Shown piece by piece: positions 1-8,306 of a stretch of 46,265 nt of DNA (position 1 is the first letter of the stretch; every line of letters starts with the position of its first letter). The stretch is taken from the NCBI GenBank assembly GCA_026399755.1, contig JAPLQI010000101.1:1-46265 (forward strand). The letters are read 5' to 3'. The notes beneath the pieces are model-generated. The model did not search any database. It had not been told where the DNA came from and worked only from the letters and a program-made list of their open reading frames with translations. Source of the DNA: Pseudomonadota bacterium (GTDB lineage: Bacteria > Pseudomonadota > Gammaproteobacteria > Burkholderiales > Chitinibacteraceae). Position numbers and translations under genes: made by a program.

Positions 1-1
1 C

Positions 2-109
2 GACCTCGACCCGATGGCCTGGCTAACCGACACCCTAGAAAAGCTCCCCACTTGGCCGAACAGCCGTATCGATGAATTACTGCCGCTACGACTGCTAGCA
101 GAAACTTAA
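2..109 (+). pseudogene. IS66-family transposase (TnpC), C-terminal end only
   Basis: The frame open from the left edge encodes 35 residues ending in a TAA at 107-109. It contains DPMAWLTDTLEKLPTWP and SRIDELLPLRL, which match the conserved C-terminus of IS66-type DDE transposases (a 'D..AWL.dVL...........iDELLPW' pattern). Only this end is visible, so whether the whole element is intact to the left cannot be judged. It is followed immediately by a phage lysozyme fragment, so the right end of the IS is probably between about 110 and 145. Confidence 0.75.
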
Positions 110-120
110 GCGTCAAGGCG

Positions 121-306
121 GTGGAGCGGCTGAGCCTTTACCAAACATCTACCTTGCGCCGCAGGATTAATCAGCGGGATTGGGCAGCTGTGGCGGTTGA
201 GCTGAGAAAGTGGGTTTATGGTGGCGGGAAGAAACTGCCGGGGCTGGTGCTAAGAAGGGAGGCTGAGGTTCAATATTTATTAGCAAATATGTCAGATCCA
301 AATTAA
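121..306 (+). pseudogene. C-terminal fragment of a phage-type GH24 lysozyme
   Basis: The 61-codon frame contains STLRRRINQRDWAAVAVELR followed by a W..GGKKLPGL..RREAE motif. This is the C-terminal helix region of phage endolysins of glycoside hydrolase family 24 (lambda/P22/T4-type muramidases), which cleave peptidoglycan. A full enzyme is about 150 residues; the N-terminal half with the catalytic Glu is missing, and the first ~8 codons (MERLSLYQ) probably derive from the IS66 end. I read it as a lysozyme gene cut by the IS66 insertion and therefore non-functional. It is the only prophage trace in this part of the window. Confidence 0.6.
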
Positions 307-380
307 CCGGATGGCCGAAAACTGCGTTTTAAAAAAAATACTGCACGTTCCAGCCAGTCCTGTCGAATGATTTTTTAGGC

Positions 381-695
381 CTAAGGAGCCTGATGGGCAC
401 GATCAACCTCTTGGCGAATAAATTTTACGGTGCCAATCTTTGGGTCCACAGAACCCACGCAACGAGTGTATGAATCCAGTAGTTTTTGAATTTTGTCTGC
501 CTTCTCGTCAGGCCCAACAGTATATTGCTTAGCTAATCCCATATTCAAATCGGAGTAGCAATTTGCCTCTTGTTTTGCAAGCTTATAAAAAACCCATTGT
601 ACGCCATAGATTGAGGTTGGGACTCCCAAAAAAGCTGCAATTAGAATCCACCCTTTCAACGGTATTGACTTTACAAGTTCAAAAATCTTTCCCAC
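381..695 (-). CDS. Small single-pass membrane protein of unknown function
   Basis: It encodes 104 residues from a GTG start, with GGAG about nine bases upstream. Residues ~13-35 (KGWILIAAFLGVPTSIYG onward) form one hydrophobic transmembrane segment. The rest is a soluble, charged domain with two cysteines (NCYSDLN and TRCVGS). I do not recognise a family. It lies 139 bp downstream of the esterase gene on the same strand, at the edge of the microcin-like cluster. Membership in the cluster is possible but nothing in the sequence shows it. Confidence 0.55.
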   Translation of the reverse strand: MGKIFELVKSIPLKGWILIAAFLGVPTSIYGVQWVFYKLAKQEANCYSDLNMGLAKQYTVGPDEKADKIQKLLDSYTRCVGSVDPKIGTVKFIRQEVDRAHQAP

Positions 696-834
696 AGTCG
701 ACGTTCTCCGGTTTGTTCTTGCCTAACAATTTATAGACAGCAGTAAAGCGACTTCACCAGTACCCAATTTTGAACGCTACACAAAGAAAACCGCATTCCT
801 ATAAATAGGTGCATGCGGTCGCCCAACAACGCCT

Positions 835-2202
835 TTACTTGGCCAGCCCAGCATAAAACATCAGATAACTTTTTCGGCGATCTTCGTTCCAATAAAAGCT
901 ATCATGCCCGCCACTTGCGGTACTAAATTGTAATTTAGCGTGGCGTTTATTCAACAAATCAACAAAACGTTTACTTTCTTTCAGGATTTGATAATCCTGC
1001 TCTCCTGAATCCAGCCAAAACGACATTGAGTCAAGATTCACAGAGTTAACCAGTAGCATAGGATCGCGTGCTTGGCGAGTAGCATCATCAGGATAAAGCC
1101 AGCCGTTTAGAAATCGGCCTAATGGATCATTACGATCTGTGCCAATAATAGCGGGGCTGTGTCCACCCACTCGGCTATAGAGCGTCGGGTGACGTAAAGC
1201 GAGTGCAATTGCCGCATAGCCTCCCATCGAGATTCCACCGACCCAACGGGCGCTTTGGCGAGTATCAGTAGCAAATTGCGCATCAATAAAGGGGATCAAT
1301 TCCTTGGTTAGATAATCGTCATATTTTCCTTCCGCCAGCCGATCATTCCCAATCACTTTTTCTGACCAAGTATCTCCGGTATTAGTCGCCCAGCTATTAT
1401 CCATTTCAGGCGCTACGATCAACATCGGTTGCAATTTACCTTGGGCAACTAACTCATTAGCCAAAGTACCCAAACCCGCTTTATAGAGAGCATCGTTTTC
1501 TGTGTTATTCAAACCAGCAAGCCAATATAATACTGGATAACGTTTTTTTGCATCATAGCCCTGAGGTACAAAAACCTGCACCCGCATCGGCTTGCCAAGC
1601 ACGCTGCTTTGCAAAGTCAACCGACGATAATCGGTAGTTGTGGCCACGACAATTTTCTTACCTGCATCATCCAATGCCGTCAATTTAATATCAGCAAAAA
1701 AGATATCCCCTCCAACTCCTGTGGACTCACTCCATTGCTCCAACGCCAAATGAAAATCAAAATTAGCATCAAACTCCAAATCATAATGCTGCCACTTTCC
1801 ATCGTCCTTTAACTTGGCAGGAAACCCTTTACTCGTTCCTGCCAACCACTGATCACGACCAGAAAAATCGCTCGTTACACCAAGTACGCCACCGCAGTTT
1901 TTACTTGGACAAGTGCCTAAATAATCAAAAGAAACACGATATTTCGCTTTTGAAAACTGATTAATACTAAAAAAATCACCTCCAAATACTGGCTTATCAA
2001 ACCGCAACACACGCCTGCTTGGAGATAATGGGTCTGCAACAAAACTGCCGTGCAAAGGCACGCTACCATCACCACTTTGTCCCACCCACTGCTCAGTGCC
2101 TTTTTCCATTGTTTCAGCAAACACCACCTCACCAGCAGCAGCAAATACGCCAGAATGCAAAGCCCCTAACACCATAGCAAAACTGATTAAATGCTTTTTC
2201 AT
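835..2202 (-). CDS. Secreted esterase of the Esterase D/enterochelin-esterase superfamily with N-terminal carbohydrate-binding-like domain
   Basis: The 455-residue product starts with a signal peptide (MKKHLISFAMVLGALHSG, Ala-rich cleavage region), so it is exported. Residues ~25-185 form a beta-rich, aromatic, CBM-like domain. Residues ~190-455 are an alpha/beta-hydrolase of the 'putative esterase' family (PF00756 type): nucleophile elbow GISMGGYAA (Ser near 324), an acid residue near WLDSGEQD, and catalytic His in SGGHDSFYWNE. PF00756 includes feruloyl esterases, S-formylglutathione hydrolases and the siderophore esterases Fes/IroD/IroE. The start has a good ribosome site (GAGG, five bases upstream of ATG). 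A decayed paralogue lies at 10034-11362, so the exporter operon sits between two copies. In siderophore-microcin clusters an esterase (MceD/IroD) trims the siderophore; a similar role here is inference. Polysaccharide esterase is the main alternative. Confidence 0.8.
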   Translation of the reverse strand: MKKHLISFAMVLGALHSGVFAAAGEVVFAETMEKGTEQWVGQSGDGSVPLHGSFVADPLSPSRRVLRFDKPVFGGDFFSINQFSKAKYRVSFDYLGTCPSKNCGGVLGVTSDFSGRDQWLAGTSKGFPAKLKDDGKWQHYDLEFDANFDFHLALEQWSESTGVGGDIFFADIKLTALDDAGKKIVVATTTDYRRLTLQSSVLGKPMRVQVFVPQGYDAKKRYPVLYWLAGLNNTENDALYKAGLGTLANELVAQGKLQPMLIVAPEMDNSWATNTGDTWSEKVIGNDRLAEGKYDDYLTKELIPFIDAQFATDTRQSARWVGGISMGGYAAIALALRHPTLYSRVGGHSPAIIGTDRNDPLGRFLNGWLYPDDATRQARDPMLLVNSVNLDSMSFWLDSGEQDYQILKESKRFVDLLNKRHAKLQFSTASGGHDSFYWNEDRRKSYLMFYAGLAK

Positions 2203-2376
2203 ATTGCCTCATTATATTTAGATCAGAAAACACTTAGGGCATCTCGAAAGCCAGTAGATGCCTATTCAAAAAAAGACATTGCACAAAAAAATAAGTGCAG
2301 CATATATTTAATATGTAAGGAGATGTTTTTTAAGCAGCGTAGTATTACAATGAGTTGCTGTTTTTTGAGGTTTTCT

Positions 2377-3828
2377 TTATTTAATCGCCCACATTCCCAA
2401 TACCCCAATATGACTAGCCAATTGTAATCTAGCAGTTCTCCATTCTGCTAAAGCACGAATTCGCTGCTGCGAGGAATTAGATAATGTTGATTGTGCATTG
2501 GTTAATTCTAAAATAGTGGTTACGCCTAGCTTATAACGCTCTTGAGCCGCATTAAATTGCAAACGGGCGCTATTTAAAATGACCTTGGTATTTTGTAGGT
2601 TTTCAGTATTCGTTCTAAATGTCTGATAACTGCTCCATACATTTTGAGCCACCTGCTGCTCTGCAGCACGCAATGCCTGCTCTTGAATATCCTCGGCCAC
2701 CATAGCGCTTTTTGCCTTATAAAAAGACGAAAAGCCGCTAAACAAAGGAATTTCAATTTGCAAGCCAATATAGCGATCATGCGTGGTGGAGAGTGGCTGG
2801 CCCATTTCTGGCCCATAATTAACAGGCTGCCTAGTGCGTGTAGCCCGCCCTGTTAAGCTAAGCGTGGGTAAGTCCCCAGCAATCGCCGCATATTTGCTGG
2901 CCTTGGCCGCTGCTAAATTAGCCTGTGCGGCGGCAATCGCTGGGTGGCTTTGTTTGGCCTGTTCCAGTAATAAACTCACACTTTTTACAAAAACCGTGCC
3001 TTCAAGTTTTTCATCATCCACGCTTAAAACAAATACCGTTTCTGGCGACAAGCCCATATCCACCGCCAGCAAGCCTTGGCTACTGATCATTTCGCCTTCT
3101 GCCCGCGCTAGATTAAATGCACTCTGTGCATATTGAGTTTGTGCTTGCAAAACATCACTGATCGGTGCGATGCCGTTTTTATAACGAGCTTCGGCCGCAT
3201 CAAGACTGGTCTTAGTCGCCGTTTGAATTTCGCGGGCTGAATCCACACTCGATTTGGCAGCCAGCGCCAAATAATAATCCTTAGCGGTGGCAGCAAACAC
3301 CGAGAGCAAGCTGGCCTGATGATTTTGAATAGCGGCCATTAATAATTGCTGGGCACTTTCTGCCCTTGCACGTTGAGCACCGAAATCAAACAGTACCCAG
3401 CTTAAATTCAAGGCTTCGCTACGCACGGTAGTACGGCTATCCGATGCAAACTGCTCATAATCACCCACTGAAGAGTAGGCATGGCTGCGGCTTGCTTGCA
3501 CCGAGCCGCTGATCACCGGAAGCAATGCGCCCTTGGCTAATCCTTCTTGGGCAGCTTGCTGTTTGATATTGAGCCAAGCACCTATCGTTTCAGGATTGCT
3601 ACATAAGGCACGTTCCACCGCCTCGTATAAAGTCAGCGAGCTGCCCACTTTGCCCTCTATGCAGGGGGTAATTTTTTCCCCTGCTAACATAGAGCCAGTT
3701 ACAGCAATATCTGGCGTTGTTAGCAATGGATCAGACAAATCCCATGCCCAACTAGAAAAAGAAAAACTGAACAACGCTGCTATAAATACAAATTTTGAAG
3801 ATGAATTGCAAAAATAACTGAGCCTCAT
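2377..3828 (-). CDS. TolC-family outer-membrane channel of a type I secretion system
   Basis: The 483-residue protein has an N-terminal signal sequence and two outer-membrane efflux protein repeats (TolC/OEP type). LYEAVERALCSNPETIGAWL at the start and LQFNAAQERYKLGVTTILEL near the end are typical helices of the family, along with YKNGIAPISDVLQAQTQYAQ in the first repeat. Its start overlaps the stop of the upstream C39 ABC transporter gene by four bases, which indicates translational coupling. With the HlyD-like adaptor and the ABC transporter it completes a three-part exporter, so the peptide cargo can leave the cell in one step. Bringing a dedicated TolC within the operon differs from E. 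coli microcin clusters, which borrow the chromosomal TolC. Confidence 0.9.
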   Translation of the reverse strand: MRLSYFCNSSSKFVFIAALFSFSFSSWAWDLSDPLLTTPDIAVTGSMLAGEKITPCIEGKVGSSLTLYEAVERALCSNPETIGAWLNIKQQAAQEGLAKGALLPVISGSVQASRSHAYSSVGDYEQFASDSRTTVRSEALNLSWVLFDFGAQRARAESAQQLLMAAIQNHQASLLSVFAATAKDYYLALAAKSSVDSAREIQTATKTSLDAAEARYKNGIAPISDVLQAQTQYAQSAFNLARAEGEMISSQGLLAVDMGLSPETVFVLSVDDEKLEGTVFVKSVSLLLEQAKQSHPAIAAAQANLAAAKASKYAAIAGDLPTLSLTGRATRTRQPVNYGPEMGQPLSTTHDRYIGLQIEIPLFSGFSSFYKAKSAMVAEDIQEQALRAAEQQVAQNVWSSYQTFRTNTENLQNTKVILNSARLQFNAAQERYKLGVTTILELTNAQSTLSNSSQQRIRALAEWRTARLQLASHIGVLGMWAIK

Positions 3829-6026
3829 ACCGCAGCCTCGGCCAATTGGGAATCAACCGGTTTTTTATGCTCAAACACAATTCTGCCACCCGCTAATTCT
3901 AATGCTCGATCCGCCGATGCAATCGTTTCGGGTCTGTGGGCAATCAGTAATATGGGAATCCCTAGGGTGCGTAAAGTTTGGCTAACACGCGCTTCGTTCA
4001 TCACATCCAAATGGCTGGTCGCTTCATCCAACAAGAGTAATTTTGGCTGCTTATATAGAGCACGCGCCAATAATAAACGCTGCTTTTGCCCGCCCGATAA
4101 AGTGCCACCCATTTCACCTACCAAGGTTTGATAGCCCATTGGCAAGGCTTCAATATCCCAATGTAACTCAGCCAATTGCGCACAATGCTCGGCCCGCTCT
4201 GGATCGTAATCATGCGAAAAGAAGGTGATATTTTCTAAAATAGAGCCGGTAAATAGCTGATCTTCTTGCAGCACCGTGCCAATATGATTGCGCACCAAAG
4301 TAAAACCATACTGCTTACTATCCTGCCCTAACACGCGTACCCCGCCTGCTGTAGGCTGATACAGGCCCAAGACCAATTTAAGCAGGGTGGTCTTGCCGCC
4401 ACCTGACGCCCCAACCAAGGCCACCACCTCACCCGGATAAACGCTGAGCGAAACGTCCGATATAATTTCTCGCTCGCCCTGCCCATAGCTAAAGCTGGCA
4501 TGGGAGATTTCTAAGACCGGCTGATCTGCAGCCAAGACCAAGGGCCGATTAAATGCCACCGGTAGCAGACCATTCTCTGAGCTGGTCTGCTCACTCCCTT
4601 CGCTGGCTTTAGAGGCATTTTCTACGGGGGTTAATACAATATCTGCAAGCCGCTCGTTATAAACATCCAACATGCGATATTCAAAAACCTTATCAATCAA
4701 GGATGAAACGCTGCCGGAAAAACGCCCCTGAAAAGACATATACGCCACCAGCATCCCCACCGAAAACTGGCCAGATAACACCGCCTTAGCACCAAACCAC
4801 ATCACCGTAGCAGATACCAAGCTGCCAATTAAAGTATTGATAATGCCGTAGACCATGCCTAATTTGCTTTCGCGTAATTGGGCATTGCGGCGCTCTACAT
4901 TTAAATTGCGCCACGCCGATTCACGTCGGCCCATTGCACCATTTACCCGCAGGCTGAGCACGCCACGTAAGGTTTCTAAAAAATGGCTAGATTCTTTAGT
5001 ACCCGCAATCCAACTGTCTTCAGACGCCTTACGCATGGTGTCAAACCACATCCAGCGCATCAAACCATAAAGAGCCGCAGCGCCTACCGCAACCAGGGTC
5101 AACTGAAAGCTATACATCAGCATCATCGCCAAGGTGCCGACCACCAAGAGAATATCCAGCAGCGCTTCCAAAATACTATTGGTCAAGCTGTGCTGAATGG
5201 TATCGACCGCTGCAAATTTGGCGCTGATATCACCAATATGACGTTTTTCAAACCAATCAATCGGCAAGCGTGTTAAATGATGAAAAACATTGGCCGTCCA
5301 TTGCATATTAAAATTAACGGCCATCGAAATAGTTGCCCATTGCCGCGCCAAGCCAATTAAGGTTTGCGTGGCCGTAAGCATCAGCATGCCAATAATCACT
5401 AAGGCCAGCAGACTGTCATCCCGAGCCACCAGTACTTCATCAATCACAATCTGATTTAAAAATGGCCCGGCCAAAGCCAGTGCTTCTAATACCAAAGCAA
5501 AACAAAAAATACGCCCCAATGCGGCTTTTAAGCCAACAGTGCGGCCAATTAATTCAAACAGGCGAATCTTTTTACGCGCATCGGCTTTTTGAAACTGGTG
5601 CGTTGGTGATAACTCCAGCGCAACACCGGTGAAATGCTTATTCACCTCGGCAAAGGAGAGTTTTAATACCCCACGCGCAGGATCATGAATCTCCACCACC
5701 TTGCCCCGCACCGCTTTAAGCACCACAAAGTGATTTAAATCCCAATGCAAAACACAGGGCATAGCCAATTGGGATAACTCATCCAGCTCCAAGCGCACCG
5801 GCCTGCCCGACAGATGCATCGCTTCCGCACATTCAATCAAGCGAGCAAAGCTCATACCGTGCTGGGAAACACCAAAATACCCGCGTAAAGTTGGCAAATC
5901 AATTTTATAACCATGCCAACCAGCCACCATGGCTAAACAAGCCACTCCGCATTCAGCGGCTTCGGTTTGGCGGATAAGGGGCAAGCGCTTAGACCAGCCC
6001 CAATGTAAATCTTGAATCATATCCAT
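3825..6026 (-). CDS. C39 peptidase-containing ABC transporter (CvaB/MchF-like bacteriocin exporter)
   Basis: The 733-residue protein has three domains. Residues 1-~140 are a C39 peptidase with Cys26 (QTEAAECGVAC), His99 (DLNHFVVL) and Asp115 (EIHDPARG), so the catalytic triad is complete. Residues ~160-460 are the six-helix transmembrane domain. Residues ~510-720 are the ATPase: Walker A GASGGGKTT, signature LSGGQKQR, Walker B LLLLDEAT and the H-loop IAHRPET. Proteins of this type cut double-glycine leaders and export the peptide. The candidate substrates in this window are the peptides at 14473-14673 and 15053-15190. The gene follows the HlyD-like gene by three bases and overlaps tolC by four, so the three are one operon. 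Confidence 0.95.
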   Translation of the reverse strand: MDMIQDLHWGWSKRLPLIRQTEAAECGVACLAMVAGWHGYKIDLPTLRGYFGVSQHGMSFARLIECAEAMHLSGRPVRLELDELSQLAMPCVLHWDLNHFVVLKAVRGKVVEIHDPARGVLKLSFAEVNKHFTGVALELSPTHQFQKADARKKIRLFELIGRTVGLKAALGRIFCFALVLEALALAGPFLNQIVIDEVLVARDDSLLALVIIGMLMLTATQTLIGLARQWATISMAVNFNMQWTANVFHHLTRLPIDWFEKRHIGDISAKFAAVDTIQHSLTNSILEALLDILLVVGTLAMMLMYSFQLTLVAVGAAALYGLMRWMWFDTMRKASEDSWIAGTKESSHFLETLRGVLSLRVNGAMGRRESAWRNLNVERRNAQLRESKLGMVYGIINTLIGSLVSATVMWFGAKAVLSGQFSVGMLVAYMSFQGRFSGSVSSLIDKVFEYRMLDVYNERLADIVLTPVENASKASEGSEQTSSENGLLPVAFNRPLVLAADQPVLEISHASFSYGQGEREIISDVSLSVYPGEVVALVGASGGGKTTLLKLVLGLYQPTAGGVRVLGQDSKQYGFTLVRNHIGTVLQEDQLFTGSILENITFFSHDYDPERAEHCAQLAELHWDIEALPMGYQTLVGEMGGTLSGGQKQRLLLARALYKQPKLLLLDEATSHLDVMNEARVSQTLRTLGIPILLIAHRPETIASADRALELAGGRIVFEHKKPVDSQLAEAAV

Positions 6027-6029
6027 TAT

Positions 6030-7298
6030 TTAAATCTTTCCCCGCAAACTCCACAGCGGCTCTAGTGCCCATTCATAAATTTTGCGAGTATCTAAATCAA
6101 CATCCGCCGATACCGCCATCCCTACTTTTAACGGCTCTTCGCGCCCATAAGCAGTAACGGTTGGTTTAATCAATTCGACAATTACACGGTAATGCGCTTC
6201 GTTTTCTTTCCACGCAAAGGGGCTACGTACCGCCACATCATTGGGCGTTAAAGCGACTTTAGAAATTTCGCGGGTAACGCCATACTGCACCCCGAATTTT
6301 TCATAAGGGTAAGCAGCAAAACGTAAGCCCACTTTTTGACCGGGCTTAATAAACCCAACCGATTTACTAGGGGCGTATAGCTCAACTTGCATACGAGCAT
6401 TACTCGGCACAATTGCCAACATCGCATCATTGGCATTAGCCGCTTGACCGGGCTTCACCATAATCGCCGCTACCGTCCCAGTAACGGGAGCGGTAAGCAT
6501 GCTTTCACCACGGGCCGATAATTCAATTTGCTGCTGACTAATACCTTGCAATTGCCTATCCAGCTCAGATAAGCGTGTTTTTCCTTCTAAGCCTACTCTT
6601 TTCAGCTCTGAGCGAGTGGCTGACAAATCACGCTCTAAGCGTTGCTGTGCTTGCCTTTGCTCCTCAACCCGCGCTTCTGCATTTGCTAATTCAATTTGTT
6701 TTTGTTGACTATCCATGGCAGATACATAGCCTTGCTTAGCTAAACGCTCGTAAGGCTCTAAGGCTGATCGAATCAACGCCGCTTGCCGCTCTGCCAATCT
6801 AAGCACTGACTTAGCACTTTCTAGCTCGGCGCTTAATTGAGTCTCTCGACTTAATAAACCTGCTTGCTGAGTACCATTCATAGCCAGTGCTTGCATGCGC
6901 TGGTTAGCAAGCATGCTCTGTTGCATTTGCATGGATTGCGTCAGCGCCGCCACCGAGGCTTTACCCTTACCGTCATAACGCTCGCCACTTAAGCGATATA
7001 AAGGCGCACCTGCTTGAACGGATTGCCCTTCACTCACCAAGAGGTTTTCCACCCGCCCCTCTTGCTGCGCCATGACTTTCACCAAACCACTAGATGGCAT
7101 AGCTAAGCCATCTAAGCGTGCTTTACGGGTGTAGGAGCCATAAGTAATGAAAGCAATAAATGCGGAAAGAATGATCATGCTGGCGATAGCAAAGCCCGAT
7201 AAAGGCAAGCTAGCGGGGAGCATGATTACCCCCTCAGTATGCGTTTTTTGCGCATCAAAAAATGACTGCCGATAGAGCTGTCTTTTAGCCACACTCAT
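6030..7298 (-). CDS. HlyD-family periplasmic adaptor (CvaA/MchE-like) of the peptide exporter
   Basis: Starting at the ATG at 7298 gives 422 residues. I chose this start over one 27 codons upstream because the ATG overlaps the radical SAM stop codon as ATGA and leaves the normal family N-terminus, KRQLYRQSFFDAQ. Residues ~25-50 are one transmembrane segment. Next come a lipoyl half (LVKVMAQQEGRVENLLVSEG), a long coiled coil (~120-240) and the second lipoyl half (GTVAAIMVKPGQ). The C-terminus RKIYEWALEPLW matches the CvaA ending as I recall it. The protein bridges the inner-membrane transporter and the TolC-like channel. Confidence 0.9.
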   Translation of the reverse strand: MSVAKRQLYRQSFFDAQKTHTEGVIMLPASLPLSGFAIASMIILSAFIAFITYGSYTRKARLDGLAMPSSGLVKVMAQQEGRVENLLVSEGQSVQAGAPLYRLSGERYDGKGKASVAALTQSMQMQQSMLANQRMQALAMNGTQQAGLLSRETQLSAELESAKSVLRLAERQAALIRSALEPYERLAKQGYVSAMDSQQKQIELANAEARVEEQRQAQQRLERDLSATRSELKRVGLEGKTRLSELDRQLQGISQQQIELSARGESMLTAPVTGTVAAIMVKPGQAANANDAMLAIVPSNARMQVELYAPSKSVGFIKPGQKVGLRFAAYPYEKFGVQYGVTREISKVALTPNDVAVRSPFAWKENEAHYRVIVELIKPTVTAYGREEPLKVGMAVSADVDLDTRKIYEWALEPLWSLRGKI

Positions 7299-8272
7299 AC
7301 AGCAACAAGCTGAGGAATATTTCGTTTCATTTTGCGTGAAGAAATATCTGGGCCACATTGGCAAATTTTGGTACGACAAATAACTGGGGCCGATGGTAAT
7401 TCCAGTTCTAAATCAAAGATCGTGCCAATTGGACCATCCTGCATACACCAAGCACGATAAATATCCCCTTTAAAGGTCACGACAATATTCTCTAATCCCG
7501 CATGGCATTCCCAGCCTACGAAATTAGTTTTTTCTTCAACCAATAAATCAAAGGTGCTTTTAATTAAAACCTCTCCACTATCCATGGTTATGGCTACCGC
7601 CCCCCGTGGCTCGGGCAAGGCTTTATTAGAAAAGCGACCGCGAAATGTTTTCATTATTTCTTCTTGCTCAACGGTATAAGCATACTTACCAGTAATCCCT
7701 GCACCACCAAAGCCATGATATAAAGGCTGCAGAGCAATGGTCGTTTCCACTCGCGAGCGCAATTCTTCTGCAAATTTCAGACATTCATCAAATCGCTCTG
7801 GCGGCATCATTACGTTGACATGCAAATTAGTCGTTCTGCACTGTTCCGCTATTTTTGCAACCTGAATAAAGTGTTCCACACTTTTAACGCCTTCCACATG
7901 AAAGCTCAAACAGGCTCCATGCAGAGAATGAATATGGTTATTCCACCACTCTAATGAGGAAGAGGCATTTGAAATAATCGCAACCAAACCACCTCGCTGA
8001 CTAATGTAATCAAGCAAATCACCAAACCACTTCAGGTAGGTTACTTCACCACCCGCAAATTCAAAAAATGGCTTTAATTCTTTCTTTCCGCAATAGTCAA
8101 AAACTTTATCAACAAATTGAGTAATAACTTCAAACTCAGCAGTTTTTATTTTCCCATTGTATAAATCTGGATGGCAATAACTGCATCGGTAATTACACTT
8201 TGTAGTTAATGCCCAATTTACGCCAAAGTATTCTTGGGCATTGCCGGCATTACTTAGTTTAAAAAAATCCAT
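7295..8272 (-). CDS. Radical SAM enzyme, candidate peptide-modifying maturase
   Basis: The 325-residue product has the radical SAM cluster motif CNYRCSYC (CxxxCxxC) about 25 residues from the start, in the context NWALTTKCNYRCSYCHPDLY. A C-terminal cysteine set (ECHAG, AWCMQDGPIGTIFD, then CRTKICQCG) resembles the SPASM/twitch regions that hold an auxiliary iron-sulfur cluster in peptide-modifying members. I use the ATG at 8272 because TTTGAGGTAATC just upstream is a good ribosome site; a longer frame would overlap the GMC gene. It overlaps the HlyD-like gene by four bases. Position inside an exporter operon suggests modification of the exported peptide, but no substrate or bond type can be deduced. 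No clear precursor-recognition (RRE) domain is visible to me. Confidence 0.85.
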   Translation of the reverse strand: MDFFKLSNAGNAQEYFGVNWALTTKCNYRCSYCHPDLYNGKIKTAEFEVITQFVDKVFDYCGKKELKPFFEFAGGEVTYLKWFGDLLDYISQRGGLVAIISNASSSLEWWNNHIHSLHGACLSFHVEGVKSVEHFIQVAKIAEQCRTTNLHVNVMMPPERFDECLKFAEELRSRVETTIALQPLYHGFGGAGITGKYAYTVEQEEIMKTFRGRFSNKALPEPRGAVAITMDSGEVLIKSTFDLLVEEKTNFVGWECHAGLENIVVTFKGDIYRAWCMQDGPIGTIFDLELELPSAPVICRTKICQCGPDISSRKMKRNIPQLVAV

Positions 8273-8306
8273 GATTACCTCAAAGTAAAACTTAAAATAG
8301 ACAGAT

